NCBI GenBank assembly: GCA_947631965.1
Contig: CANRNL010000017.1
Coordinates: 1-56,012 of the forward strand
DNA: 56,012 bases
DNA from: an uncultured Clostridia bacterium
Lineage (GTDB): Bacteria; Bacillota; Clostridia; Monoglobales; Monoglobaceae
Direction: 5' to 3'
Shown: positions 27,233 through 35,196 of the stretch, in pieces
How the letters are laid out: each line of letters starts with the position of its first letter
Numbering within the stretch: position 1 is the stretch's first letter
Made by a program: the position numbers and the translations under genes
Notes under the pieces: model-generated
What the model was told of the DNA's origin: nothing
Databases searched by the model: none
The model's input: the letters and a program-made list of their open reading frames with translations, nothing else

Positions 27233-28600
27233 ATGAAAAAGACAGTTTCTATCTTGCTTTCTTTGGCAATGCTTTTGTCGTTTGCCGTTTCGGTATCGGC
27301 AGAGGCGGAGCCCGCACCGCAGATAACCGTTATCGTAGACGGCTCTGCTATGTCGTTCGGCGACAATATCCCAATGAGCGAGAGCTTTCGCACTCTCGTG
27401 CCGATGCGCGCGATTTTTGAGAAGCTCGGCGCGGAAGTTGAGTGGGATAACGACACTCTGACCGCCATGGCGTTGACCGATGAAAAGACGGTTACGGTGC
27501 AGATAGACAGTATGACAATGATTGTAAATGATGACGCGGTGGCGCTCGACGTTCCCGCAAGGCTCATAGGTGATTTTACATATGTTCCGCTTCGCGCGGT
27601 ATCCGAGGCGTTTGACGCGGACGTTCAGTGGGATGAGGACAGTCAGACGGTCACGATAGCCACGTCAAAAGTTATACCGAATAATTTGCCGACCTCGATA
27701 AGCGACGGCGATGATGTGCTTATCAAGGCGGGCGACATAGAGATAACCAAGCAGGATTTCAGACAGTATTTGGTTCAGGCGAACACGCAGGTATATAACG
27801 AGTTTATAGTAGAGAACCAAATATCGGACGAGTACGAGCTGGACAGCAAATTCTCGTGGACTGACGAAAACGTCAGCCGTGCAAAGGAAATAGCGCTTAA
27901 AGACGCAACCGACGCGGCGGTGCTTTTGTACCTTGCAGAGCAGAACAATGTTACGCTGACGGATGAGGACAAAGAGAGCATAAACAGCTATGTTGAGAGT
28001 GTAAAATCGTCTTACGGAAGCGACTACGAAAACGCGGTTAAGTCAAACGGATTTGCCACCGAAGCGGATTTCGTTAAGGCGTTGGAGAACAATCAGATTA
28101 TGCGGCATATGGCGGAGGAGATTTCCGAGAACCCCGAAAAATATACGGACGGCAAGGATATGTCCAAGTATTCCGATGACGAGACGGTTTCGGCTCAGCA
28201 CGTTCTCATAGCGTTTGATTACACCGACGAGAACGGAAAGGACGCAGAGAGGACTGACGAAGAAGCTCTCTCGCTCGCAAAAACCGTAAAGAAAAAGGCG
28301 GATGGCGGCGAGGACTTCGGCAAGCTGATGGAGAGATATAACGACGACACGGGCGAGCCGGCGGCGGGCTACACCTTCGGCAGGGGAGAAATGGTTTCGG
28401 AGTTTGAGGACGCGGCTTTCGCACTTAAAATAGGCGAAATAAGCGACCCCGTTGAAACGGTATACGGTTATCATATAATAAAGCGCGTCGCGGGAATAGC
28501 TGAAATTTTGAGCTTTATTGAGGAAAATACCAAGGTTGAGGTCGATAAGGACGCTCTCGCCGGAATACCGATAGAGCTTGCGGCCGAAAGACCGTACTAA
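27233..28600 (+). CDS. Secreted PpiC-type peptidyl-prolyl isomerase with CuAO-like domain
   Basis: An extracytoplasmic foldase of 455 residues. The signal peptide (MKKTVSILLSLAMLLSFAVS) is followed by a copper-amine-oxidase-N-like domain (about 30-145, RTLVPMRAIFEKLGAEVEWD and YVPLRAVSEAFDADVQWDED). A SurA-like helical region follows (about 160-310), then a parvulin rotamase domain (about 320-425) with SAQHVLIAF, YNDDTGEPAAGYTFGRGEMV and PVETVYGYHIIKR. No lipobox is visible, unlike PrsA. It probably helps fold the many secreted proteins of this organism. The binding site is an unusual run of Gs (GGGGG) eight bases before the ATG. It lies 48 bases after the glucosaminidase, likely in the same transcript. 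Confidence 0.88.
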   Translation: MKKTVSILLSLAMLLSFAVSVSAEAEPAPQITVIVDGSAMSFGDNIPMSESFRTLVPMRAIFEKLGAEVEWDNDTLTAMALTDEKTVTVQIDSMTMIVNDDAVALDVPARLIGDFTYVPLRAVSEAFDADVQWDEDSQTVTIATSKVIPNNLPTSISDGDDVLIKAGDIEITKQDFRQYLVQANTQVYNEFIVENQISDEYELDSKFSWTDENVSRAKEIALKDATDAAVLLYLAEQNNVTLTDEDKESINSYVESVKSSYGSDYENAVKSNGFATEADFVKALENNQIMRHMAEEISENPEKYTDGKDMSKYSDDETVSAQHVLIAFDYTDENGKDAERTDEEALSLAKTVKKKADGGEDFGKLMERYNDDTGEPAAGYTFGRGEMVSEFEDAAFALKIGEISDPVETVYGYHIIKRVAGIAEILSFIEENTKVEVDKDALAGIPIELAAERPY

Positions 28601-28620
28601 AAAATAAAAAACTTAATAAA

Positions 28621-28647
28621 AAATGCTCGGCGAAAAGCCGAGCATTT
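28621..28647. terminator. Bidirectional terminator between the PpiC and ribU genes
   Basis: Stem AAATGCTCGGC/GCCGAGCATTT with GAAAA loop, flanked by A-run and T-run, so it can serve both convergent genes. Confidence 0.85.
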
Positions 28648-28660
28648 TTGCGTGTGCAGC

Positions 28661-29281
28661 TTACTGTTTTATCAAGATGTTTTTCAGCCTCTTGTATGTG
28701 AAGAAGGTAAGGAGCGACAAAGCGCCGTATTTTACAAGGTTAAACGGCAGCACCGAGAAAATCATCAGCGTAAACAGGCTTGTGATATGGCTGTTTATCG
28801 CGGTTCCCATTCCCACGATTGCGTCGAGCGGTATGCCGTAGAGCGTCGAATAAAACGGAAAATTCAAGAAGAGATTTACGAATATCGACACTATCGAAAC
28901 GAACACCGTTCCGCACGCAAGAGACAGCACCGCGCCGCTTTTGCCCTTTTTAAAGCGATAGACAAGCGCGCACGACCAGAGGTACGCGAGGGTCACGATA
29001 AAGTCCGCAATCTCACCCACAAACATAGTGGTCGTTCCCTTGAATACGAGCTTCAGCAGAATTTTAATAAGCGCGGTGGCCGTACCGGCGATAGGTCCGA
29101 GGATAAACGTCGAGAGGATGACCGCCAAATTTGAGAAGTCCATCTCCAGAAACGACGGCGCAAACGGGAGCGGAAATTCTAGCACCACCATCAAAACAGC
29201 GCCGACCGCGCCGAATACCGCTACCATCACCATATTTTTCGTCGAAAATTTCTTTTTGCTTTTTTGCAGTTCTTTTTCCAT
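28661..29281 (-). CDS. ribU: Riboflavin ECF transporter S component
   Basis: Substrate-binding membrane subunit that takes up riboflavin with the shared ECF energising module. The 206-residue protein has six predicted membrane segments; the N-terminal MVMVAVFGAVGAVLMVVLEFPLPF and the FLEMDFSNLAVILSTFILGP loop are typical of RibU. The ECF ATPases and T component are not nearby. The ATG at 29281 has GGAGG seven bases upstream. The frame is open through the upstream FMN riboswitch, but that extension is leader RNA, not protein. The riboswitch directly supports the flavin assignment. Confidence 0.95.
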   Translation of the reverse strand: MEKELQKSKKKFSTKNMVMVAVFGAVGAVLMVVLEFPLPFAPSFLEMDFSNLAVILSTFILGPIAGTATALIKILLKLVFKGTTTMFVGEIADFIVTLAYLWSCALVYRFKKGKSGAVLSLACGTVFVSIVSIFVNLFLNFPFYSTLYGIPLDAIVGMGTAINSHITSLFTLMIFSVLPFNLVKYGALSLLTFFTYKRLKNILIKQ

Positions 29282-29298
29282 AGTCTGCCTCCTGAAAT

Positions 29299-29339
29299 AA
29301 AAAATTCGCATCTGAAAGAGGATGTCTTTCGAGTGCGAA
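29299..29339 (-). terminator. Riboswitch-controlled terminator in the ribU leader
   Basis: On the minus strand the segment folds into TTCGCACTCGAAAGA / TCTTTCAGATGCGAA with loop CATCC and one internal mismatch region. T6 follows at 29304-29299, before the ribU binding site. It is the likely expression platform of the FMN aptamer: FMN binding would favour this hairpin. Confidence 0.7.
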
Positions 29340-29370
29340 AAAATCAAGGCAAATAAAGCCGATATTTTAT

Positions 29371-29506
29371 CTTCTTCCATCCAGACTATACTGTTGGTTT
29401 TGGAATTTCACCAAATCCTGACTTGAACCTCTGCCAAGTCCTGCGCAGAAACGCTCGCGGACTGTACCGCCAATCGGGAATTTCACCCTGCCCCGAAGAC
29501 ATACTA
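29371..29506 (-). ncRNA. FMN riboswitch (RFN element)
   Basis: The minus-strand sequence contains the hallmark RFN blocks in order: TCTTCGGGGCAGGGTGAAA, TTCCCGATTGGCGGTA, AGTCCGCGAGC, a variable arm, then GATTTGGTGAAATTCC and GTATAGTCTGGATGG, closing with GAAGA that pairs with the initial TCTTC. Length and order match the six-helix FMN aptamer. It lies between its own promoter and ribU. Confidence 0.97.
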
Positions 29507-29522
29507 TTCAGTTGTTAATATA

Positions 29523-29551
29523 ATTATATACCATATGCGGCATATTGTCAA
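29523..29551 (-). promoter_or_regulatory. Sigma-A promoter of the FMN riboswitch-ribU transcript
   Basis: On the minus strand, TTGACA (29551-29546), 17 bases, TATAAT (29528-29523), about 12 bases before the aptamer begins. Confidence 0.85.
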
Positions 29552-29577
29552 TAAATATTTATGCCGCAGACGGTTAA

Positions 29578-29943
29578 TGTAGGGGCGAACCGTGTTCGCC
29601 CGTGATGCCCTCGTTACACGCGGGCAGGGATTATGTTCTTTTCTTGCTATCAAGAAAAAAGTGGAATACAGTGAAAAGACGCAAAGCCCCCTAAAGGGTA
29701 CTTTGGCTTTTCACTGCATCCTTCACACTAAAATTCGCGCGGCGCAAAGCTTGCGCTCATCAAGTGTTCAGGAAAAGAAGCATTTAGGGGCAAGCCCCTA
29801 AAAACCCCACCGCGCATAAGACTAATGTCTAAAATGCGCGGCTAAAACCCAAGGACGGTAAGGTTGTTTCCTTACTTTACCGTTTCTAAATTAAGTTTTC
29901 GTATTATTGCATCCACGACGGGCGAACACGGTTCGCCCCTACA
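29578..29943. repeat. Structured intergenic repeat, copy B (long form with perfect terminal inverted repeats)
   Basis: Bounded by perfect 25-bp inverted repeats that begin TGTAGGGGCGAACCGTGTTC at 29578 and end at 29943. Between them lie a CTTTTCTTG palindrome remnant and a segment of about 110 bases (roughly 29665-29775) found also in copy C. The core hairpins shared with copy A follow (AGGGGC/GCCCCT; CCGCGCAT...ATGCGCGG; ACGGTAAGG...TTTACCGT). Beyond 29943, a further 45 bases (CGGCGCAACTCGCG... to GACGCACCGAGCAATAAATA) match copy C in inverse orientation. No coding capacity is convincing. Confidence 0.8.
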
Positions 29944-30017
29944 TCGGCGCAACTCGCGCTTTGCGACGAGCGCTCTCGACGCACCGAGCAATAAATAAAT
30001 ATTTATCGGGCAAAAAA

Positions 30018-30057
30018 ACAAGGCGACCGCGCGGAACCAAAAATTTTCCGCGCGGTC
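30018..30057 (-). terminator. Terminator of the aquaporin gene
   Basis: Stem GACCGCGCGGAA/TTCCGCGCGGTC (30025-30036 with 30046-30057). Reading on the minus strand it is followed by GCCTTGTTTTTTTG. Confidence 0.85.
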
Positions 30058-30090
30058 TGCCGAGTTTAAATATTCGATATTATTCCGATA

Positions 30091-30804
30091 TTATTCGCCG
30101 TCCGAAGCGAGCGCTTTGTATACCAAAGCCGCCAAAATTCCGCCTACAAGAGGTGCGAGTATGAATACCCAAACCTGCGCTATCGGAGCGCTGTCGCCCG
30201 CGAACAGCATCATAAGAGCGGGGCCGAAGCTTCTGGCGGGGTTTACCGAGGTACCTGTAAACGGAATACCGAGTATGTGTACCAGAGTGAGGGTAAGTCC
30301 TATAACTATGCCCGTCGTGGGAGCGTTCTCGGATTTCGAGGTAACGCCGATTATAGCGATAACGAAAACGAAGGTCAGAATAACCTCAACAAGCACAGCC
30401 TGCCACATATTTATGCCGAGTGCGCTCGCGTCTCCGAAGCCGTTTTGTCCGAGCCCATTCTGCGTGCCTACGAGAGCGGTAAGAATAGCCGCGCCCGCGA
30501 TACCGCCGAGGAACTGGGCGATTATGTAGCCGACAAAATCCTTGCCCGACATTCTGCCCGCCGCGAAAAGTCCTATCGAAACAGCCGGATTGATGTGGCA
30601 ACCCGAAATGTTGCCGATAGAGTATGCCATTGCGACGATAACAAGTCCGAAAGCGAAAGCGATAAGGAGCGTCGAGAGAGCCAGCGCGCTTCCCGAACCC
30701 GCGATTCCCGCTTCACCGATAAGGGTGTTCGCCGCAACCGCGCTTCCGCAGCCGAAGATTACCAACACTGCCGTACCGATAAATTCAGCCAAGTACTTTT
30801 TCAT
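30091..30804 (-). CDS. aqpZ: Aquaporin (MIP family, AqpZ-like water channel)
   Basis: A 237-residue six-helix membrane channel. Both half-helix signatures are intact: SGCHINPAVSIGLFAAGRMS and GTSVNPARSFGP. The His in LVHILGIPF and the Arg of the second NPA box match the narrow, water-selective filter of AqpZ rather than the wider glycerol-facilitator pore, and the length is also AqpZ-like. The ATG at 30804 has GGAGG about eight bases upstream; the frame is open further upstream, but that includes the promoter. It has its own promoter and terminator and sits alone between two inverted repeat elements (copies B and C). Confidence 0.9.
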   Translation of the reverse strand: MKKYLAEFIGTAVLVIFGCGSAVAANTLIGEAGIAGSGSALALSTLLIAFAFGLVIVAMAYSIGNISGCHINPAVSIGLFAAGRMSGKDFVGYIIAQFLGGIAGAAILTALVGTQNGLGQNGFGDASALGINMWQAVLVEVILTFVFVIAIIGVTSKSENAPTTGIVIGLTLTLVHILGIPFTGTSVNPARSFGPALMMLFAGDSAPIAQVWVFILAPLVGGILAALVYKALASDGE

Positions 30805-30841
30805 TTTAAAAACCTCCATAAACAGATTTTTTATTATAAAT

Positions 30842-30870
30842 ATTATACAATATTTCTTGGGAAAATACAA
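30842..30870 (-). promoter_or_regulatory. Promoter of the aquaporin gene
   Basis: On the minus strand, TTGTAT (30870-30865), 17 bases, TATAAT (30847-30842). Confidence 0.7.
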
Positions 30871-30924
30871 CTAATTTTGTTAAAATTTTACTATTTTTTA
30901 ACACAAATGTAATGTAGGAGTGCA

Positions 30925-31432
30925 GTTATATTATTTATTGCTCGGTGCGTCGAGGGCGCTCGTCGCAAGTTTCCCTTTATGCTTCGCCGCCCGCAAGCGA
31001 GCGTCTGCGCTTTTACGGAAAACTTGCTCCTCTTTCCCAAAAAGTCTTTAGGACTTTTTGGGAGTCCTGTGCGCCTGCGGCGCGTCGTCGCAAAGCGCGA
31101 GTTGCGCCGATGTAGGGGCGAACCGTGTTCGCCCGTCGTGGATGCAATCATACGAAAACGTAATTTAGAAACGGTAAAGTAAGGAAACAACTTTACCGTC
31201 CTTGGGTTTTAGCCGCGCATTTTAGACAACAGTCTTATGCGCGGCGGGGTTTTTAGGGGCTTGCTCCTAAATGCTTCTTTTCCTGAACACTTGATGAGCG
31301 CAAGCTTTGCGTAGCGCGAATTTTAGTGTGAAGGATGCAGTGAAAAGCCAAAGTACCCTTTAGGGGGCTTTGAGCCTTTTCACTGTATTCCGCTTTTTTC
31401 TTAGCATTAAGAAAAGTACGTAAAAATATTTA
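30925..31432. repeat. Structured intergenic repeat, copy C (inverted relative to A and B, with nested insertion)
   Basis: On the minus strand it starts at the decarboxylase-like gene's stop codon with AAATATTTTTACGTACTTTTC, as copy A does. It then carries the ~110-base segment of copy B, the common hairpin core, a TGTAGGGGCGAACC arm (31111-31135) and the GCGCAACTCGCGCTTT tail. Relative to B it holds an extra 125 bases around 30969-31093 flanked by the direct repeat TCGTCGCAA (30960-30968 and 31085-31093). The insert includes a strong CCCAAAAAGTC/GACTTTTTGGG hairpin. Confidence 0.8.
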
Positions 31433-32752
31433 TTTCAGTACCTTTATCCGCTGTCCCGCGAGGCGTTTTGAAGCATACCGTCCTATTATTTGACCCGGTA
31501 TTAAAATCGCCGCGCCGGGCGGACATACCGAGACGATTTCGCCGCAGACGCGCCCGACCGCATTTTCGGCGGGTATTTTTTCAACATCTTTGTCGTATGC
31601 GGCTTGCGGAGGCATCGCAAGATTGACAGGCGGCAGAGGTTCGTTTTTCTCTCTGCTGCCTTCGCGCCTTTCGAGCGAATTAAGACCGCGTATGAGCAGT
31701 TCAAATTCTTCGTCGGTGTTGCCGATAGAAGAAACGCAGACTATGTATCGGTTGTCCGCCGTTTCGGTGTATATTCCGAAGCGGTTTTGAAGCTCCTCCG
31801 CTGCGTCCGTACCGGTTCGGTTGAGATTTGACACGTCAAAGACGGGGCGCGTCAAATCGTCGTTTCCAAGCAACGTTACGCCGCCGCTCAGACGTTTCGG
31901 AATAAGAGCCGTTTTGTCGAGGAGCTTTTCGAGCCTGCCGTCCGAAATTTCGGAAACTGAGTTATCAAGCGCCGCCATAAGAGCATAGGACGGGCTTGTT
32001 GTCTGGAGCAGCTTTAATCTGTCAAACACCCTCTCGCCGTCTATGCGCGAAGTTTTTGATATGTGGAGCAAGGAGCATTGCGTCGGGCAGGGCAGAGTTT
32101 TGTGCGCGCTCATAACCGATACGTCCGCTCCGCATTCAAGCGCGGTTTTCGGCAGTTTTTCGCTGAATTTAAAGTGCGCGCCGTGAGCCTCGTCAACAAT
32201 TAAAAATTTGTCGAGACCGTGAAGAATTGCCGCGATTTCGGATACCGGCGAGCAGACCCCGAAGTAGCTCGGCGAAGTCAGCACCGCGCCGACCGCGTCG
32301 GGATTTTCGCGCAGGGCGTCCTCGACGGATTCCGGAAAAACGCCGGTATATATTTCGCGCTCCGCGTCAAAGCGAGGCTCTATGAAAATCGGTTCAAGAC
32401 CGCCTAAGATTACCGCCGAAATTATCGAGCAGTGCGCGCGGCGGTCAATCAAAATTTTGTCGCCGCGCTTGGTTGCGCCCAGGATTGCCGCTTCAAGCCC
32501 GACCGTACTGCCGTTTAACAAAAAGAAGGTCTGCTTTGCCCCGAAAACGGCTGCGGCGCGCTCCTGCGCGTCCTTTAGTATGCCGGTCGGACACCTGAGG
32601 TTGTCGGCGCCGTCAAGCTCGGTCAAATCAATTAAAAATGGGAAGCCGTCGCCAAGCGCGGTGACGGCTCTTCCCATTTTATGACCCGGAACAAAAAAGT
32701 TCGCCTTGATTTTATTGCTCTGCTCCAAAAGCTCGCTATAAAGTCTGCCCAT
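31430..32752 (-). CDS. Orn/Lys/Arg decarboxylase family PLP enzyme
   Basis: A 440-residue fold-type I PLP enzyme of the short SpeA/Cad-like family found in Firmicutes (without the N-terminal response-regulator-like wing of E. coli enzymes). Motifs: NFFVPGHKMG near the start, FLLNGSTVGLEAAIL, VDEAHGAHFKF with the Asp that contacts the PLP ring nitrogen, and SAHKTLPCPTQ with the Schiff-base Lys. The C-terminal domain reads CPPGAAILIPGQIIG. Substrate (arginine, lysine or ornithine) cannot be fixed from sequence. Its ATG overlaps the glyQS stop codon as TAATG, with AAAGGAAT upstream, suggesting coupled translation. Its own stop lies within the edge of repeat copy C. Confidence 0.9.
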   Translation of the reverse strand: MGRLYSELLEQSNKIKANFFVPGHKMGRAVTALGDGFPFLIDLTELDGADNLRCPTGILKDAQERAAAVFGAKQTFFLLNGSTVGLEAAILGATKRGDKILIDRRAHCSIISAVILGGLEPIFIEPRFDAEREIYTGVFPESVEDALRENPDAVGAVLTSPSYFGVCSPVSEIAAILHGLDKFLIVDEAHGAHFKFSEKLPKTALECGADVSVMSAHKTLPCPTQCSLLHISKTSRIDGERVFDRLKLLQTTSPSYALMAALDNSVSEISDGRLEKLLDKTALIPKRLSGGVTLLGNDDLTRPVFDVSNLNRTGTDAAEELQNRFGIYTETADNRYIVCVSSIGNTDEEFELLIRGLNSLERREGSREKNEPLPPVNLAMPPQAAYDKDVEKIPAENAVGRVCGEIVSVCPPGAAILIPGQIIGRYASKRLAGQRIKVLK

Positions 32753-34134
32753 TAAAATTTGATTCCTTTTCTGATGTATTCAGCCAAATCTTCGATTTTG
32801 ACGCGCTCCTGCTCCATTGTGTCGCGATGGCGTATTGTTACCGCACCATCCTCCTCCGACTCAAAGTCGTAGGTTATGCAAAACGGCGTGCCTATCTCGT
32901 CCTGTCGGCGGTATCTCTTTCCGATGGAACCCGCCTCGTCATATTCGCACATAAACTCGGACGCGAGCATTTTGTATACCTTGCCCGCTCCCTCCGACAG
33001 CTTCTTTGAAAGCGGAAGCACTGCCGCCTTAACAGGTGCAAGCGCGGGGTGGAGATGCATAACAACTCTGGTGTCGTTCTTCTCCGCGTCGATTACTTCC
33101 TCGTCGTACGCGTCAACCAAAAACGCAAGCGTCACGCGGTCTGCGCCGAGCGACGGTTCAATGCAGTACGGGATATATTTTTCGCCCGTTTCGGGGTCGT
33201 TGTAATCGAGCCTTTCTCCCGAATGTTCGCTGTGGCGGCTGAGGTCAAAGTCGGTTCTGTCCGCGATTCCCCAAAGCTCGCCCCAACCGAACGGGAACAT
33301 AAATTCTATGTCGGTGGTCGCGTTTGAGTAGTGCGAAAGCTCCTCCTTCTCGTGGTCGCGCAGACGCATATTTTCCTCCGTTATTCCGAGGGAGAGCAGG
33401 AAGTCGCGGCAGTAGTCTTTCCAGTAGCCGAACCACTCAAGGTCGGTGCCGGGCTTGCAGAAAAATTCAAGCTCCATCTGCTCAAACTCACGCGTTCTGA
33501 AAATGAAGTTGCCGGGAGTTATCTCGTTGCGGAAAGATTTTCCTATCTGACCTATGCCAAACGGTATCTTCTTGCGGGAGGTGCGCTGTACGTTCTTGAA
33601 GTTTACGAAAATTCCCTGCGCGGTTTCGGGGCGCAAAAAGATTTCGTTTTTCGCGTCCTCGGTAACACCCTGAAAGGTTTTGAACATAAGGTTGAATTTG
33701 CGTATATCGGTAAAGTTGTGCTTGCCGCAGTTCGGGCAGTTTATATTGTTGTCGTCTATAAACTGCATCATCTTTTCGTTGGACCAGCCGTCCGCGCTCT
33801 TGCCGGTAAAGTCCTCTATGAGCTTGTCGGCGCGAAAACGCTCGTGGCACTCCTTGCAGTCCATAAGCGGGTCCGAAAATCCTCCGACGTGACCCGAAGC
33901 CACCCAGGTTTCGGGGTTCATAAGTATAGCCGAGTCCAGACCGACGTTATACGGGCTTTCCTGCACAAACTTTTTCCACCACGCGCGCTTTACGTTGTTT
34001 TTAAGTTCAACGCCGAGCGGACCGTAGTCCCAGGAGTTGGCAAGACCGCCGTAAATCTCCGAGCCGGGATATATAAAGCCGCGGCCTTTACACAACGCAA
34101 CGATTTTATCCATGGTTTTTTCACTGTTCTGCAT
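32752..34134 (-). CDS. glyQS: Glycyl-tRNA synthetase (homodimeric type)
   Basis: Charges tRNA-Gly. At 460 residues it is the alpha2 class II enzyme: [20 protein letters not shown] at the N-terminus, a zinc-like CKEC...CPNCGK pair, class II motif 2 in [19 protein letters not shown], motif 3 in [21 protein letters not shown], and a C-terminal anticodon-binding domain ([16 protein letters not shown]). The ATG at 34134 has AAAGGAT upstream. Only about 55 bases separate it from rqcP, too short for a glycine T-box leader. It is followed with one-base overlap by the decarboxylase-family gene. Confidence 0.96.
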   Translation of the reverse strand: MQNSEKTMDKIVALCKGRGFIYPGSEIYGGLANSWDYGPLGVELKNNVKRAWWKKFVQESPYNVGLDSAILMNPETWVASGHVGGFSDPLMDCKECHERFRADKLIEDFTGKSADGWSNEKMMQFIDDNNINCPNCGKHNFTDIRKFNLMFKTFQGVTEDAKNEIFLRPETAQGIFVNFKNVQRTSRKKIPFGIGQIGKSFRNEITPGNFIFRTREFEQMELEFFCKPGTDLEWFGYWKDYCRDFLLSLGITEENMRLRDHEKEELSHYSNATTDIEFMFPFGWGELWGIADRTDFDLSRHSEHSGERLDYNDPETGEKYIPYCIEPSLGADRVTLAFLVDAYDEEVIDAEKNDTRVVMHLHPALAPVKAAVLPLSKKLSEGAGKVYKMLASEFMCEYDEAGSIGKRYRRQDEIGTPFCITYDFESEEDGAVTIRHRDTMEQERVKIEDLAEYIRKGIKF

Positions 34135-34189
34135 AAGTTATTCATCCTTTCAAATTGTTAAATTTGTCATATATGTCATATATTTCGCG

Positions 34190-34435
34190 TCAACCGCCGA
34201 GCGCCTCGTAGAGAGTGGAGGCGTCGCCCTTGGGTACGGTTTCGCGCACGTCGGTGACTTTTATTTTGAGGGTTCGGCTGCCTAGCGTTATCTCAAGTAT
34301 GTCGCCGACCTTAACGTCGTAAGACGCTTTCGCGGTCTTGCCGTTTACAATCACTCTGCCGCCGTCGCAAGCCTCGTTTGCCACGGTGCGCCTTTTTATA
34401 AGACGCGAAACCTTTAAATATTTATCCAGCCTCAT
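34190..34435 (-). CDS. rqcP: S4-domain RNA-binding protein RqcP (YabO)
   Basis: An 81-residue S4 domain protein (MRLDKYLKVSRLIKRRTVAN, GGRVIVNGKTAKASYDVKVGD). The family acts in ribosome-associated quality control, helping RqcH add alanine tails to stalled chains on the 50S subunit. The ATG at 34435 is preferred over the TTG at 34441 because AGAGGA then lies seven bases upstream. It begins just after the mazG stop codon; the mazG-rqcP pair is conserved in Firmicutes (yabN-yabO in B. subtilis), which supports the call. Confidence 0.9.
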   Translation of the reverse strand: MRLDKYLKVSRLIKRRTVANEACDGGRVIVNGKTAKASYDVKVGDILEITLGSRTLKIKVTDVRETVPKGDASTLYEALGG

Positions 34436-34437
34436 AA

Positions 34438-35127
34438 TCAATCCTCTATTTCATCTGTAAATTTGTCGGTATATTCGTTCAAAGCAAGCTCAGGGTCGAC
34501 TTTAAGACTGCGCGATATTGAAGCCATCTCAAACAGGAGCCGCCCTATATACAGCTTTGCGGTGTCCTCGTCCATACCTGATTTTAAAAGCCGCAAAATA
34601 TTTTTTACGCTCTCGCACACACTGTCTATCTCGTTAAACATATACCCGTGCTTTATCGCCTTTTTCTGTATCTTTTCGGCGCGCATAAGGGAGGGCAGAT
34701 AGTGCGACACGCCCTGAAGCTCCTCGCGTATGTTGGCTTGTCCGCGTTCGCCGCGCTTTATTGCATCCCAGTTTTCCAGAACTTCCTCCGAGTCTTTCAC
34801 CTTTACGTCGCCGAAAACGTGCGGATGGCGACGTATCAGCTTTCGGCATACCGCGTCGGTAACGTCGCTTATGTCGTACTCGCCGTCCGCCTTGCCGATG
34901 TCCGCGTGAAATACGATTTGAAGCAGCAGGTCGCCGCTCTCGTCGGCAATTTTCGCGCCGTCTCCGCTGTCCAACGCCTCGATAAGCTCATAGCCCTCCT
35001 CGATAATGTTGCGCTTGAGGCTCTCGTGCGTCTGTTCCATATCCCACGGGCACCCGCCGGGCGCACGCAGCTTCGCTACGATTTCAAGCAAATCCTCAAA
35101 GGTATATTTTTCGTTTTCACCTTTCAT
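34438..35127 (-). CDS. mazG: Nucleoside triphosphate pyrophosphohydrolase MazG
   Basis: Hydrolyses (d)NTPs to monophosphates and pyrophosphate, a house-cleaning activity. The 229-residue protein has MazG domain signatures: LRAPGGCPWDMEQTHESL, EEGYELIEALD and DESGDLLLQIVFHADI, whose acidic residues bind Mg2+. The fused SAM-dependent methylase domain of B. subtilis YabN is absent, so this is the stand-alone form. The ATG at 35127 has AAGGAGCGGAG upstream. It lies between the flippase and rqcP, the yabM-yabN-yabO order. Confidence 0.94.
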   Translation of the reverse strand: MKGENEKYTFEDLLEIVAKLRAPGGCPWDMEQTHESLKRNIIEEGYELIEALDSGDGAKIADESGDLLLQIVFHADIGKADGEYDISDVTDAVCRKLIRRHPHVFGDVKVKDSEEVLENWDAIKRGERGQANIREELQGVSHYLPSLMRAEKIQKKAIKHGYMFNEIDSVCESVKNILRLLKSGMDEDTAKLYIGRLLFEMASISRSLKVDPELALNEYTDKFTDEIED

Positions 35128-35196
35128 TTTTTAACTCCGCTCCTTGTTTTTTGTATATCTGTCTGTCCTTAAAAACGATTTTAAAATCGTCGGTTG

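Noticed and set aside
29282-29380. N-terminal extension of the RibU reading frame
   Set aside because: The region is riboswitch expression platform; GGAGG and the hydrophobic N-terminus fit the ATG at 29281.
29592-30164. Short open frames inside repeat copy B and the adjoining region
   Set aside because: Low-complexity Arg-rich translations through palindromes, not kept between the repeat copies.
34135-34189. Glycine T-box or other riboswitch before glyQS
   Set aside because: The gap is about 55 bases and shows no T-box sequence or terminator. alaS likewise has only a short leader.
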